Assembly (NCBI GenBank): GCA_008107755.1
Contig: VIRH01000088.1
Location: 1 to 64,000 of the forward strand
DNA length: 64,000 nucleotides
Direction: 5' to 3'
Origin: Rhodobacterales bacterium
GTDB taxonomy: Bacteria > Pseudomonadota > Alphaproteobacteria > Rhizobiales > Stappiaceae
How positions within the stretch are numbered: position 1 is the stretch's first letter; every line of letters starts with the position of its first letter. The notes below the pieces were generated by a model. It saw only the letters and a list, made by a program, of their open reading frames with translations. It did not search any database and was not told the origin of the DNA. Below are positions 11,336-20,526 of this stretch, one piece after another. Both the position numbers and the translations under genes were made by a program.

Positions 11336-11652
11336 GGGTCTCTCCTCATTCCGTCCCGTTGACCCGGCGCGCGTCCTGCGCCGGCGATCCGGGAACCTGT
11401 TCGCAAGCTTGTTCTCTTGAGCTGCAGCCCGATTTGCTCAACAAAGCCGGCGCCGGTGCGCGTTTCGATGAGCAGTCGTCTGATCTGCCGTCAGGCCAAA
11501 CGGCCTTCGGCAAGTTGGTCTAGTCAATGACGCAGCCACGTCCGCAGGTCAAGTATTGCGAGTTGAGCTGAATTCAACTGACATTGACCGAGCGGACCGC
11601 AATCAAAAAAGGCGGCCCTGAGGCCGCCTTTCGTATTCCGTATCCGGCGGGC
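11336..11652. other. Intergenic region leuC-rplS
   Basis: 317 bp holding the rplS terminator (11605-11630) and the leuC leader. No gene is supported. Confidence 0.4.
11605..11630 (-). terminator. Terminator after rplS
   Basis: GGCGGCC (11611-11617) pairs with GGCCGCC (11622-11628) around a four-base loop. On the minus strand it is followed by a run of six T. It lies about 25 bp past the rplS stop. Confidence 0.85.
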
Positions 11653-12129
11653 TTATTCAGCCGCGCTCTCCGCAGCGGCAGCTTCCTGCTCGGCCTGCTT
11701 GGCTTCAGCCTTGGCTGCCTTGGCAGCGGCTGCTTCCGCACGGGCTTCCTCGTTGAGGCGCTTGGAGCGGACGTTGGTGTTCTCGACGATACGGGCAGAC
11801 TTGCCGCGACGGTCGCGCAGGTAGTAGAGCTTCGCGCGACGAACCTTACCGCGGCGAACGACTTCCACGCCTTCCAGCATCGGAGAATAGATCGGGAAGA
11901 CACGCTCGACGCCTTCGCCGTAGGAGATCTTGCGAACCGTGAAGCTCTCGTTGATGCCGCCGCCGGAACGGGCGATGCAGACACCTTCGTAAGCCTGGGT
12001 ACGGGTCCGGTTGCCTTCGGTCACCTTCACGTTGACGCGAACGGTGTCACCGGGAGAGAATTCCGGAAGCTTGCGCTGCTCTTCGATCTTCGCCATTTCC
12101 TCGGCGTTGAGCTGCTCGATGATATTCAT
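11653..12129 (-). CDS. rplS: 50S ribosomal protein L19
   Basis: L19 sits at the 30S-50S interface. The first ~115 residues are canonical, with [52 protein letters not shown] and [17 protein letters not shown]. An alanine/glutamate/lysine-rich tail of about 35 residues extends the protein to 158, as in many alphaproteobacterial L19 sequences. In most bacteria rplS follows trmD in the rpsP-rimM-trmD-rplS operon; here a plus-strand LuxR-type gene lies between trmD and rplS, so rplS needs its own promoter in the 12130-12677 gap. Confidence 0.97.
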   Translation of the reverse strand: MNIIEQLNAEEMAKIEEQRKLPEFSPGDTVRVNVKVTEGNRTRTQAYEGVCIARSGGGINESFTVRKISYGEGVERVFPIYSPMLEGVEVVRRGKVRRAKLYYLRDRRGKSARIVENTNVRSKRLNEEARAEAAAAKAAKAEAKQAEQEAAAAESAAE

Positions 12130-12677
12130 GGCATTTTTCCCTTTTCAATTACAAAGCGGTCAGAGCGTCTCCGCATGAGCGGCAGACGAATTCACCGACT
12201 TTGGGCCATGGTGCATATCTGACCGGAATATCCGTGCCACCTCGATGGCGGCTCGCCAACCCTGCGCCCCGCAATGCGGACCGCACGGCAATATCCCGGC
12301 TCCGGCGCGCGTATACAGGAATTCCCGGTGACTGTCATCTGGTTTTTGCGCAACGGCGTGGCCGAACGACCACCTGGAACTGCTGGCGACCGTCAGGCGA
12401 ACTGCAACTCACACACAACCCAGGATTCGCGTTCGGGCGGGGGCCAATGATAATTGCTTCACATTTAGCGATAAAGTGACAACTGCGTCATGTTTGGGTC
12501 TCAGACGAAAGCAGCGGCATTTCTGCCGCTGCGAATCGAAAATATGACCTAAAGGAATCAATGGTGGCACCGAACCAGTCGCCCGCCAGCACCTGCAATA
12601 ACAACCTATTTACCGCAACGTCAAAAATTTACATTGATACAATTGCACTATGCCTGCTTTTTTTGATATGAATAAAC
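12130..12677. other. Divergent intergenic region rplS-LuxR regulator
   Basis: This 548-bp gap must hold the minus-strand rplS promoter and the plus-strand promoter of the LuxR-type gene. A perfect 9-bp stem with a four-base loop (12511-12519 with 12524-12532, core GCAGCGGCA) lies in the middle. The last ~100 bp before the regulator are AT-rich. No protein gene is supported. Confidence 0.5.
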
Positions 12678-13874
12678 ATGAACACAACGTCACATTCGCC
12701 TTTGGGGAGGCGCCTTGTGGATATAGACAGTGCAGGATTGCTCCATAAGCTCTATACAACCGCCTTGTTTGACGGTGGTCTGAGAGGTGTCTTGTCGGAT
12801 CTGGCATCGGCGTATCCCGACGTGCCGATTTCCTACCAGGCTCAGTGCGTCTTCGAGAACACGTTCTACGATTGCGCCATCTACAACATGGGGATCGACG
12901 TCGAACGAAGGCTGGCATCCGCCCAGTCTGCAAATCCGCTCCCGCCGGTCGCCCTGAAATGTGACATGGCCGACGTCGGCCGAACGGCGGATTTCGTTTC
13001 TCCGGCGGATGTCGAAAAATGTGATTTTTACGACGAGTTCCTCAAGGACTATGACGGCATCAATCGGGGCATCGGCGTCGTCCTGCACCGGCAGGGCGTG
13101 GATTCCGCGTTCGTCGCCGCCGCCTTCCCGCGACGGCTTGGTCAGAAGCAGGAAGACGATGTACTCGGCGTTTTCCGCTTTCTGCGTCCGCACTTGCAGA
13201 GCGCATTTAACCTTCTACTCGAGCTTGAAAAGCGCGAAAACCGCTTTCGCCACTCGGAATTCTGGCTGGACCAAATTCCGTCGGCGGCCTGCGTCGTCGA
13301 CGGGGAGGGCAAGGTCCTGCACCTGAACCGACAGGCCGAACAGACGCTGAAGACTTCCGACAGTCTCTATGTCGACCGGTCGGTGCGCCTGTCTGCACGC
13401 TCGTCCTTCTCCAGAAAGGTCCTGCAATACGCGCTCAACGTTTCGTCCGTGGACGGCACGCCGGCCGGTCCGCTTGCACTGACGCCGGACGGCAGGGCCG
13501 GATCGCTGGTCTTCGTGACCCCGATCCGGCATCGGGATCAGGTTCATCCGAGCCTTGCCCCGTTCATCACCCGGCGCTATCCGCTGCTTGTGACGATCCT
13601 CGATCCGGAAGAGGTGCCCATCAAGTCCGAACGGACACTGGCGGCCGCCTTTGGTCTGACCCAGCGCGAAAGCCTGTTGCTGCAGGAGCTGATCCTCGGC
13701 GCCTCGCTTCGCGACGCGGCCGACCGGCTGGAGATCTCCTATTTCACCGCGCGCAATCACCTGGCGAGTATCACCTCCAAGACCGGCTGCCACTCCCAGT
13801 CGGAAATCATCCGCAAGGGCTCACAGTTCCTGGCCAAGCTGAGTGCGCGCCAGGAACTTCAGCAGGCGCAGTGA
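12678..13874 (+). CDS. LuxR-family (helix-turn-helix) transcriptional regulator
   Basis: A 398-residue protein whose C-terminal ~65 residues (about 325-390) form a LuxR/GerE-type helix-turn-helix: FGLTQRESLLLQELILGASLRDAADRLEISYFTARNHLASITSKTGCHSQSEII. The remaining N-terminal region is not a response-regulator receiver and shows no clear acyl-homoserine-lactone-binding signature. A middle section around residues 195-290 (FWLDQIPSAACVVDGEGKVLHLNRQAEQTL) looks like a PAS-type sensor. Such long LuxR proteins with a PAS-like middle are frequent in Rhizobiales, with mostly unknown ligands. The gene is monocistronic and lies between trmD and rplS on the opposite strand. Confidence 0.85.
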   Translation: MNTTSHSPLGRRLVDIDSAGLLHKLYTTALFDGGLRGVLSDLASAYPDVPISYQAQCVFENTFYDCAIYNMGIDVERRLASAQSANPLPPVALKCDMADVGRTADFVSPADVEKCDFYDEFLKDYDGINRGIGVVLHRQGVDSAFVAAAFPRRLGQKQEDDVLGVFRFLRPHLQSAFNLLLELEKRENRFRHSEFWLDQIPSAACVVDGEGKVLHLNRQAEQTLKTSDSLYVDRSVRLSARSSFSRKVLQYALNVSSVDGTPAGPLALTPDGRAGSLVFVTPIRHRDQVHPSLAPFITRRYPLLVTILDPEEVPIKSERTLAAAFGLTQRESLLLQELILGASLRDAADRLEISYFTARNHLASITSKTGCHSQSEIIRKGSQFLAKLSARQELQQAQ

Positions 13875-13935
13875 GGCGCGTAGGCGATCCGACCGCTAAT
13901 TTTTACGTGCCGAGACGGTCAGGGCAGGCGGGAGG

Positions 13936-14646
13936 TCAGTCGACGTCGTCCTCGTCGGCCATATAGGCTTCCCAGAGATCCGGACGGCGCTCGCGCGTCA
14001 GGCGCTCGGCTTCCGACATGCGCCACTCGTGGATCTTGCGGTGATTGCCGGATGTCAGGATCTCCGGGATCGGCATGCCCTCGAAATCGGCCGGCCGGGT
14101 GTAGTGCGGATGCTCCAGAAGACCGGTCTCGAAGCTCTCGGTATCGGCGCTCTCCATGTTGCCCATCACGCCAGGGATGAGACGGACAATCGCATCCAGC
14201 ATGGTGATCGCGCCGATTTCTCCGCCGGAGAGGATGTAATCGCCGATGGAGATCTCCTCCAGCTTGCGGCCGTCGATGACCCGCTGGTCAACTCCTTCGA
14301 AACGGCCGCAGACGACGATCGCCCCAGGTCCTTCGGCGAGTTCATGCGCTTTCTTCTGCGTGAAGGGCGTGCCGCGCGGGCTCATCAGGATCCGTGGGCG
14401 CGGATCATCGCCCGGTGCTGCAGCGTCAATGGCTTTTGCAAGGATGTCGGCCCGAAGCACCATCCCGGCACCTCCGCCAGCGGGCGTATCGTCCACGGAC
14501 CTGTGCTTGTCGGTCGCAAAATCACGGATCTGGCTGGTCTCAAGCGCCCAGAGCCCCTTGTCCAGCGCGCGTCCCGACAGGCTGTGCCCCAACGGACCTG
14601 GAAACATGTCCGGGTAAAGCGTCAGTATGGTTGCCTTGAACGCCAT
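13936..14646 (-). CDS. trmD: tRNA (guanine-N1)-methyltransferase TrmD
   Basis: TrmD methylates G37 of tRNAs carrying a G at position 36, using S-adenosylmethionine, to prevent frameshifting. The 236-residue protein starts with [22 protein letters not shown] and shows [17 protein letters not shown], the knotted SPOUT cofactor site [14 protein letters not shown] and [13 protein letters not shown]...[13 protein letters not shown], followed by the C-terminal helical domain with LEHPHYTRP. It is separated from rimM by the plus-strand VanZ-like gene, unlike the usual rimM-trmD order. Confidence 0.97.
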   Translation of the reverse strand: MAFKATILTLYPDMFPGPLGHSLSGRALDKGLWALETSQIRDFATDKHRSVDDTPAGGGAGMVLRADILAKAIDAAAPGDDPRPRILMSPRGTPFTQKKAHELAEGPGAIVVCGRFEGVDQRVIDGRKLEEISIGDYILSGGEIGAITMLDAIVRLIPGVMGNMESADTESFETGLLEHPHYTRPADFEGMPIPEILTSGNHRKIHEWRMSEAERLTRERRPDLWEAYMADEDDVD

Positions 14647-14826
14647 TGTGGCTCCTGTGTCCCGCTTCGGCCGTGCCGCCGTGCGTTTCCCTCACACACC
14701 CCGGTAAGGCCATATTAACCTCAACTGCCAAATGCCTCGACGGACTGACTGTTTTCACGGGAAAGAAAGTTCTGATTAATGCGGGTCAGTTAAGCTGGCA
14801 AGACCGTTTCCTGAAGGTGTAGCACC

Positions 14827-15345
14827 GTGCCGAAATTTCCCGTCCTGCGCTTGAAACTGCCGACTTTCGTCCAGAAGCAGGTCGACAGGCATTATCTCGA
14901 CATTTCGCTGACGCGGGTCCTGCCGCTGGCGGCTTTGATGACATTCGGCGTTCTGGTCGGCCTCGTCTACAACACCGGCGTCGGGCACCCTTACGACAAG
15001 GTGATCCACATCGGCTTTTACGCCCTTCTGACCTTATCGATCCATGCGCTGTTCTGTTGCCGGCTGCGGGTCTCCGCAGTGGTCGCGTTCGGAATGGGAA
15101 TTGCGGGTGAGGTGGTGCAGGGGTTCCTGCCGCATCACGAAATGTCGCTGCAGGATACCGTTGCCAACGGCATCGGCGTCGCGCTGATCGTTGCACTGAT
15201 CGCGCTGGTCCGCTCCGAGAGCCGGCAGGCCGTTCGGGACGAACAGGAAGATCTGGATCTGTCGCAGATGGGACTGCAGCCGGTACGAAGCCCGTATTAC
15301 TCGACCGCATCCTCGGAAGAGTCGACCCGCTCATCGGAAAAATAG
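14827..15345 (+). CDS. VanZ-like membrane protein
   Basis: A 172-residue integral membrane protein with three to four predicted helices. The VanZ-family signatures are visible: DKVIHIGFYALLTL and the AGEVVQGFLPHHEMSLQDTVANGIG segment. The family takes its name from the teicoplanin-resistance protein VanZ, but chromosomal homologues have no established function. It starts with GTG at 14827 and has only a weak ribosome-binding site. Its hydrophilic C-terminal ~16 codons overlap the 3' end of rimM on the other strand by 49 bp. It interrupts the rimM-trmD order. Confidence 0.75.
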   Translation: MPKFPVLRLKLPTFVQKQVDRHYLDISLTRVLPLAALMTFGVLVGLVYNTGVGHPYDKVIHIGFYALLTLSIHALFCCRLRVSAVVAFGMGIAGEVVQGFLPHHEMSLQDTVANGIGVALIVALIALVRSESRQAVRDEQEDLDLSQMGLQPVRSPYYSTASSEESTRSSEK

Positions 15346-15848
15346 TCGTCCGGCAGGTCTGCCGACACGAAGCCTTCAACGATATTGATGGTCGGGATGA
15401 ATTCCTGCGTGAAGGGCACGTAGAAGGTCTTGCCGCGAACCGGCCGGACCTCGAGCAGATCGCCCGCTCCGAAATCCTGCACGGCCACGATCTTTCCCAG
15501 CACCTCGCCGGAGGTGTCCAGAACGCGAAGACCCGTCAGGTCGGAATAGTAGAATTCGTCGTCTTCAGGCTCGGGGAGCTGATCCCGGTCGATGTAAAGC
15601 TCGACACCGTTCAGCTCTTCCGCCTGGTTCCGGTCGGAAATCCCCTTGAATCGGGTGATCACCACCGTTTTCTGTACGCGCGCCTTTTCGACCTCGAACG
15701 AGCGGGACCCGTCCTTCGTCGTCAGCACGCCGTAGTCGCCGAAGGAGAGCGGATCATCGCCAAAGGGCTTGACCCGCACTTCTCCGCGAATGCCGTGCGC
15801 CGCACCGATCCTGGCCATCAGGACCTTCGAAGTGTCAGGGGAGCTCAT
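15297..15848 (-). CDS. rimM: Ribosome maturation factor RimM
   Basis: RimM assists late 30S assembly at the S19-containing head. The 183-residue protein has the N-terminal RimM domain (MARIGAAHGIRGEVRVKPFGDDP, about residues 9-100) and the C-terminal PRC-barrel (YYSDLTGLRVLDTSGEVLGKIVAVQDFGAGDLLEV, then FVPFTQEFIPTINI-like). A short acidic tail ends the protein and overlaps the convergent VanZ-like gene. It follows rpsP by 47 bp. Confidence 0.95.
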   Translation of the reverse strand: MSSPDTSKVLMARIGAAHGIRGEVRVKPFGDDPLSFGDYGVLTTKDGSRSFEVEKARVQKTVVITRFKGISDRNQAEELNGVELYIDRDQLPEPEDDEFYYSDLTGLRVLDTSGEVLGKIVAVQDFGAGDLLEVRPVRGKTFYVPFTQEFIPTINIVEGFVSADLPDDYFSDERVDSSEDAVE

Positions 15849-15895
15849 GAGAGCATTCCCCCGTCCGTAACCGATGCGGCACCATCCATGACGGC

Positions 15896-16294
15896 TTATT
15901 CTGCCGCAGCTTCTTCAGACGCTTCTTCAGCCGGAGCAGCGGCAGCAGCGGCTGCTTCTTCTTCGGCAAGACGCTTGGCTTCAAGACGTTCCTTGGCTTT
16001 TGCGCCCGGCTCGGCCTTCTTCGGGTTGTTGCGCGGTGCGCGCTTCAGGAGGCCGGCGGCGTCCAGGAAACGCATCACGCGGTCGGTCGGCTGTGCGCCG
16101 TTGCCGAGCCAGTACTGGATGCGCTCGACGTCCAGCTTCACGCGTTCTTCGGAATCCTTCGGCTGCATCGGATCGTAGGACCCGACCTTCTCGATGAAGC
16201 GGCCATCGCGCGGGGAGCGGATGTCAGCGATAACGATGCGGTAATACGGGCGCTTCTTGGAACCACCGCGTGCCAGGCGAATTTTCGTAGCCAT
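15896..16294 (-). CDS. rpsP: 30S ribosomal protein S16
   Basis: The first ~80 residues are canonical S16 ([41 protein letters not shown], then [17 protein letters not shown]). A C-terminal alanine/glutamate-rich extension brings the protein to 132 residues, a known alphaproteobacterial trait. It follows the chorismate mutase gene by 17 bp and leads rimM in what appears to be a ffh-chorismate mutase-rpsP-rimM operon. Confidence 0.97.
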   Translation of the reverse strand: MATKIRLARGGSKKRPYYRIVIADIRSPRDGRFIEKVGSYDPMQPKDSEERVKLDVERIQYWLGNGAQPTDRVMRFLDAAGLLKRAPRNNPKKAEPGAKAKERLEAKRLAEEEAAAAAAAPAEEASEEAAAE

Positions 16295-16311
16295 TTTGTT
16301 TCTCCAGTATC

Positions 16312-16635
16312 TTAGTTGCCGGCTTCCGCGGCAATGGCTTCGTGGTGCCGGATCACTTCGCGAACAATGAAGTTCAGGAATTTCTCGGCAAAGTCAGGAT
16401 CGAGATTGGCATCCGCGGCGAGCCGACGGAGCCGTTCGATCTGAATTTTTTCCCGCGCCGGATCGGCCGGCGGCAGGTCGTTGTTGGCTTTCAGAACACC
16501 CACTTTCTGGGTGCATTTGAACCGCTCTGCGAGCATGTGAACCAGAGCGGCGTCAATATTGTCGATGGAGGACCTGAGGGCCTTCAGTTCGGCAAGCGCC
16601 TCGCTTTCACCCAGACGAGATTCCGCTCCGCTCAT
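16312..16635 (-). CDS. Chorismate mutase (AroQ class)
   Basis: A 107-residue all-helical protein matching AroQ/PheA-type chorismate mutases, which convert chorismate to prephenate for phenylalanine and tyrosine synthesis. Visible motifs are [34 protein letters not shown] and the [36 protein letters not shown] helix. It is monofunctional, with no dehydratase or dehydrogenase domain. The start overlaps the ffh stop by 4 bp, so it is coupled to the signal recognition particle gene rather than to aromatic amino acid genes. Confidence 0.9.
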   Translation of the reverse strand: MSGAESRLGESEALAELKALRSSIDNIDAALVHMLAERFKCTQKVGVLKANNDLPPADPAREKIQIERLRRLAADANLDPDFAEKFLNFIVREVIRHHEAIAAEAGN

Positions 16636-18167
16636 CGTTTCTTGCCTTTCCCCATGCCGGGAAGGCCCGGAAGTTTCGGTCCGCCGAGACCGGGAAGACC
16701 AGGCATTCCGGGAGGCAGTCCACCGCCGCCCAACCCGCCGGGCAAGCCTTTCGGCAGCTCCATGCCGCCGGGCAGCTGACCGGACCTGGCCATTTCCTCA
16801 AGCTGCTTGGGATCGACATCCGGCACTCCGCCGCCCATGCCACCCATCAGCTTGCCGAGCATGCCCTTGCCCTTGCCCATCTTCTTCATCATGTCCGCCA
16901 TCTGGCGGTGCATCTTCAGGAGCTTGTTGACCTCGGCGACATCGACACCGGACCCGGCGGCGATACGCTTCTTGCGGCTGGCCTTCAGAACGTCCGGCTT
17001 CTTGCGCTCGGTCGGCGTCATCGACTGGATGATGGCGACCTGACGCTTGAACACCTTGTCGTCGATGTTCGCCGACTCGATCTGCTTCTTCATCTTGCCG
17101 ACGCCCGGCAACATGCCCATCATGCCGGACATGCCGCCCAGCTTTTCCATCTGCTTCAGCTGCTCGGCGAGATCTTCCAGGTCGAAGTGACCCTTCTGCA
17201 TCCGTTTCGCCATCTTGGCGGCTTTTTCAGCATCAATGGCTTCGGCGGCTTTTTCGACGAGCGAAACGATGTCGCCCATGCCGAGGATGCGGTCGGCGAT
17301 CCGCTTGGGATGGAAGTCCTCAAGGGCATCCGACTTTTCGCCGGTACCGATAAGCTTGACCGGCTTGCCGGTGACGGCCTGCATGGAAAGGGCTGCACCG
17401 CCGCGTCCGTCACCGTCCATACGGGTCAGGACGATACCGGAAATGCCGACGCGCTCATCGAAGCTCTGCGCCAGATTGACGGCATCCTGGCCGGTCAGGC
17501 TGTCGGCAACGAGCAGGATTTCATGCGGCTGGGCAGCGGCTTTCACCTCCGCCATCTCGGCCATCAGCGGCTCGTCGATGTGAATGCGGCCGGCGGTGTC
17601 GAGCAGGACGACATCGTAGCCGCCCAGCTTGGCTGCGGACATTGCCCGCTTCGAGATCTCGACCGGCCCCTGGCCTTCGATGATCGGCAGGGTGTCGATC
17701 TCGTTCTGCTCGCCGAGAACCTTGAGCTGCTCCTGCGCCGCCGGACGGCGGGTGTCGAGCGAGGCCATCAGGACCTTGAGCTTGTCGCGGCGGTTGAGGC
17801 GCCGCGCGATCTTGCCGGTGGTCGTCGTCTTGCCCGAGCCCTGAAGGCCGACCATCATGATCGCGACAGGCGCCGGAGCATTGAGGTCGATCGGGTGGGA
17901 GTCCTCGCCCAGCATCTCGATGAGCTGGTCATGGACGATCTTGACAACCATCTGGCCGGGCGTAACCGACTTGACCACTTCCGCACCGACGGCCCGGTTG
18001 CGCACCTTGTCGGTGAACGACCGCACGATCGGCAGCGCGACATCAGCCTCGATCAGCGCGCGCCGAATTTCGCGCAGCGCCTCGTTGACGTCGTTTTCCG
18101 ACAGCGCACCGCGGCCGGTGAGCTTGTCGAAAATGCCGCTTAATCGATCGGACAGGCTTTCAAACAT
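16632..18167 (-). CDS. ffh: Signal recognition particle protein Ffh
   Basis: Ffh binds 4.5S RNA and signal peptides and pairs with FtsY as a GTPase to target membrane proteins. The 511-residue protein has the N domain, G domain (GLQGSGKTTTTGKIARRL P-loop near residue 110, then DTRRPAAQEQL, DTAGR and TRMDGDGRGGAAL), and the methionine-rich M domain from about residue 300. The C terminus after about residue 435 is an extended glycine/proline/methionine-rich tail ending GMGKGKKR. It is the first gene of the minus-strand operon with chorismate mutase, rpsP and rimM. The ~300 bp upstream should hold the promoter. Confidence 0.97.
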   Translation of the reverse strand: MFESLSDRLSGIFDKLTGRGALSENDVNEALREIRRALIEADVALPIVRSFTDKVRNRAVGAEVVKSVTPGQMVVKIVHDQLIEMLGEDSHPIDLNAPAPVAIMMVGLQGSGKTTTTGKIARRLNRRDKLKVLMASLDTRRPAAQEQLKVLGEQNEIDTLPIIEGQGPVEISKRAMSAAKLGGYDVVLLDTAGRIHIDEPLMAEMAEVKAAAQPHEILLVADSLTGQDAVNLAQSFDERVGISGIVLTRMDGDGRGGAALSMQAVTGKPVKLIGTGEKSDALEDFHPKRIADRILGMGDIVSLVEKAAEAIDAEKAAKMAKRMQKGHFDLEDLAEQLKQMEKLGGMSGMMGMLPGVGKMKKQIESANIDDKVFKRQVAIIQSMTPTERKKPDVLKASRKKRIAAGSGVDVAEVNKLLKMHRQMADMMKKMGKGKGMLGKLMGGMGGGVPDVDPKQLEEMARSGQLPGGMELPKGLPGGLGGGGLPPGMPGLPGLGGPKLPGLPGMGKGKKR

Positions 18168-18464
18168 ACGTGGTCCTTAAAATCTCGATTTCGGGATATC
18201 TCCCGAACCATATGGGCAACCGCCGCCTGTTTCCAAGCGATCCGGACCACGCAAAGCGGTTTCACACCCGAGGGCGCATCGCGCTGTCGGGTGTTGACCT
18301 CCGGGAACTCTTTACACCTTTGCGGGTCCCGGTCGGCGGTTCGAAATGTCAGTCACTCATATGGAGTTGGCGGGTCTATGCCCCAAAGACGGCGAAGAGT
18401 CAAGGAAGCTGCGGAAACTCCCCTCCCCCGACCTCGTGCCGACATGCCGATGACGGTGCGGTGA

Positions 18465-18806
18465 CTAGTCGACGATGAAGAGCTTCGCGCCGGTTTGGGT
18501 CGATGAACGATGCGCCGCATCGCCGAAGTCGGAGACCTGGTAGCTCATGCCCGCGGTCAGCGTGGTCTTCGAGCCATCCTTCAGTTCCGAGACCAGCTCG
18601 CCTTCCAGAACCAGAAGGATATGCCCCCGGTCGCACCAGTGATCGGCCAGATAGCCTTTCGAATACTCCACGTGGCGAATACGGATATCGCCGATGGTGA
18701 GCGTCCGCCAGAACGCGGTTCCCGTCTCTCCTGGATGTTCCGTCGGCTCGATCTTCGACCAGTCGGTCACGGTGAAGGGCATATCTGGAATTTTCAATTG
18801 AACCAC
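18465..18806 (-). CDS. DHCW-motif cupin-fold protein
   Basis: A 113-residue single-domain cupin. The LADHWCDRGHILLVLEGELVSELKDGS segment carries the family's DHxC/W-type motif with two histidines that could bind a metal, and a second half ends in SDFGDAAHRSSTQTGAKLFIVD. The fold is clear, but no substrate or reaction is known for this small family. It is separated from ffh by about 300 bp and from exoD by 74 bp; both flanking genes are on the same strand. Confidence 0.8.
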   Translation of the reverse strand: MVQLKIPDMPFTVTDWSKIEPTEHPGETGTAFWRTLTIGDIRIRHVEYSKGYLADHWCDRGHILLVLEGELVSELKDGSKTTLTAGMSYQVSDFGDAAHRSSTQTGAKLFIVD

Positions 18807-18880
18807 CTGTCTTTAAGATGTCTCAGGGAACGATGAGCACTGAACCCGGGTCTGTGCACGGCGGCCGGGATGCCTTCGCT

Positions 18881-19495
18881 TCAGGCGACCAGCGCATTGG
18901 TGCTGGCAGCGATCGAAACCAGGATGGCGGCTGTCAGCAGCACGGCCGCAAGACCCAGCAGCAGCCCCCAGATCACCACCAGCCCGTCGCGCTCCACGAT
19001 CCCGACGCCGGCTACGAAAAGGGCCGTGGCCGGAAACCAGCCGCTGAGCGGCACAGGCAGGAACAGCGTGAAGGCGATCACGAACAGCGCAAGGCCCAGT
19101 GTTCGCTCATGCCGCGCAGCGAACATCCGTTCATAGCGTGGGATCAGCATGCGCTCGAGCCGCCGGGTGACCGGTCGCATGCGCAGCACCGTGCGCCGCA
19201 ACTTGCCATGATTGAGCGACAGGCGCGCCAGCGGACCGGGCAGCCGCACATGCGGAAAGCCGAGCACCATCTGGGTTGTCGTCACGAGCACGGGAATGCC
19301 GGTGACCAGCGAGGAGCCGGGCGGCAAAGGCAACAGCGTCAGCAGGGAAAACAACACGATGGCCCAGCCGAAGGACGTTTCGCCCAGCGCCGACAGAAGG
19401 CTGCCGAGCGTCAGCGTTCCTTCGCGATGCTGATCACGCGATGTGCGCAGGATCGGAAGCGACAGCGAAGGTCTTCGGCGTCTCTCGCCCTGCAT
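18881..19495 (-). CDS. exoD: ExoD family exopolysaccharide synthesis protein
   Basis: A ~204-residue membrane protein of the ExoD family, first known from Sinorhizobium meliloti exopolysaccharide mutants with alkaline sensitivity. Motifs include TLGSLLSALGETSFGWAIVLFSLLTLLPLPPGSS, a hydrophobic helix pair, and LFVIAFTLFLPVPLSGWFPATALFVAGVGIVERDG. The frame opens at 19603, but the ATG at 19495 has GGAG about 10 bases upstream and gives the usual family length, so I start there. Its biochemical role is not established. Confidence 0.85.
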   Translation of the reverse strand: MQGERRRRPSLSLPILRTSRDQHREGTLTLGSLLSALGETSFGWAIVLFSLLTLLPLPPGSSLVTGIPVLVTTTQMVLGFPHVRLPGPLARLSLNHGKLRRTVLRMRPVTRRLERMLIPRYERMFAARHERTLGLALFVIAFTLFLPVPLSGWFPATALFVAGVGIVERDGLVVIWGLLLGLAAVLLTAAILVSIAASTNALVA

Positions 19496-19644
19496 CTGAC
19501 TGGATCTCCATTGCGGCCCGTGGCTGGCGCAGGGTCTATCACTCCCGTCACGACAAATCCAACGCTGACTGGCGTCCTGCACCATTGCCTGTTCCGATGC
19601 CACGGGGGCTCAGGCCCCGTCCCTCCCCGCGCGCCTTCGTGCGG

Positions 19645-20517
19645 CTAGTCCCGCTTGGAGGTCTCGTAGCGTGAAGAGACCTGATAATAGTCGTTGAAAC
19701 CGATCCGCTCGCGAAGCTCGGTGAAATCCATCAGCTGGGGCGTACGGTCCTCATCGGCCTTGAGGCTGGCGAGCGTCGACATCATGGCTTTCATCGCACT
19801 GGCCATCAGCGTCAGCGGATAGGCCGCGATGGCATAGCCGATGTCCTTCAGCTCGCCATGGCTGAGATCCGGTGTCTCCCCGCCTTCCACGATATTCGCC
19901 ATTTTCGGACCCGGAAGCTCGCGGCAGATGGTCGTCATTTCCTCGACGTTCTTCGGCGCCTCCACGAAGAGGATGTCCGCTCCGAGTTCCTTGAATTTGG
20001 CGGCCCGCTCGATCGCCTCGCCAAGCCCGTGTTCGTGGCGCGCGTCGGTCCGCGCCAGAATGAGGATATCGGCCCCGGCCTCCTTGGCGTCGTTGGCCGC
20101 GCGGATGCGGTCGAACGCCTCCTGGCGCGACACCACCGCCTTGCCGGGCGTATGTCCGCACCGCTTGGGCGCCAGCTGATCCTCGATCATGACCGCCGCC
20201 GCGCCCGCCCTGGCAAATCCGGAGACTGTCCGGCGCACGTTCATGGCGTTGCCGTAGCCGGTATCGCCGTCGGCGATCAGGGGGATGTTCACCGCATCAA
20301 TGCTGTTGCGCGCCTGGTCCAGCACCTCGGCATAGGACATGAGGCCCAGATCCGGCTGGCCGATCCGGGCGGCCGACGCCGCGAACCCGGAGAGAAACGT
20401 CAGGTCAAAGCCGGCCTGCTGGATCAGCTTTGCCGAAAGAGCGTCGAAACAGCACGGCATGACATGGAGCTTGTCCTGCGCGAGCAGGTTGCGAAGGGCT
20501 TCTGCCGAAGCGGACAT
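19645..20517 (-). CDS. Isocitrate lyase/PEP mutase family protein
   Basis: A 290-residue TIM-barrel enzyme of the isocitrate lyase/phosphoenolpyruvate mutase family. The LIADGDTGYGNAMNVRRTV segment carries the Mg-binding aspartates. The PKRCGHTPGK motif contains the catalytic cysteine seen in methylisocitrate and dimethylmalate lyases (PrpB reads KRCGH), which favours a C-C lyase over a PEP mutase. LILARTDAR and LFVEAPKN follow. It lies 9 bp after the TRAP permease large subunit, so the substrate may be the carboxylate imported by that transporter. The exact substrate is not determinable. Confidence 0.88.
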   Translation of the reverse strand: MSASAEALRNLLAQDKLHVMPCCFDALSAKLIQQAGFDLTFLSGFAASAARIGQPDLGLMSYAEVLDQARNSIDAVNIPLIADGDTGYGNAMNVRRTVSGFARAGAAAVMIEDQLAPKRCGHTPGKAVVSRQEAFDRIRAANDAKEAGADILILARTDARHEHGLGEAIERAAKFKELGADILFVEAPKNVEEMTTICRELPGPKMANIVEGGETPDLSHGELKDIGYAIAAYPLTLMASAMKAMMSTLASLKADEDRTPQLMDFTELRERIGFNDYYQVSSRYETSKRD

Positions 20518-20526
20518 GTGATTTCC

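Noticed and set aside
9956..11362. 468-residue plus-strand frame opposite leuC
   Set aside because: Antisense of full-length LeuC; no recognisable protein features.
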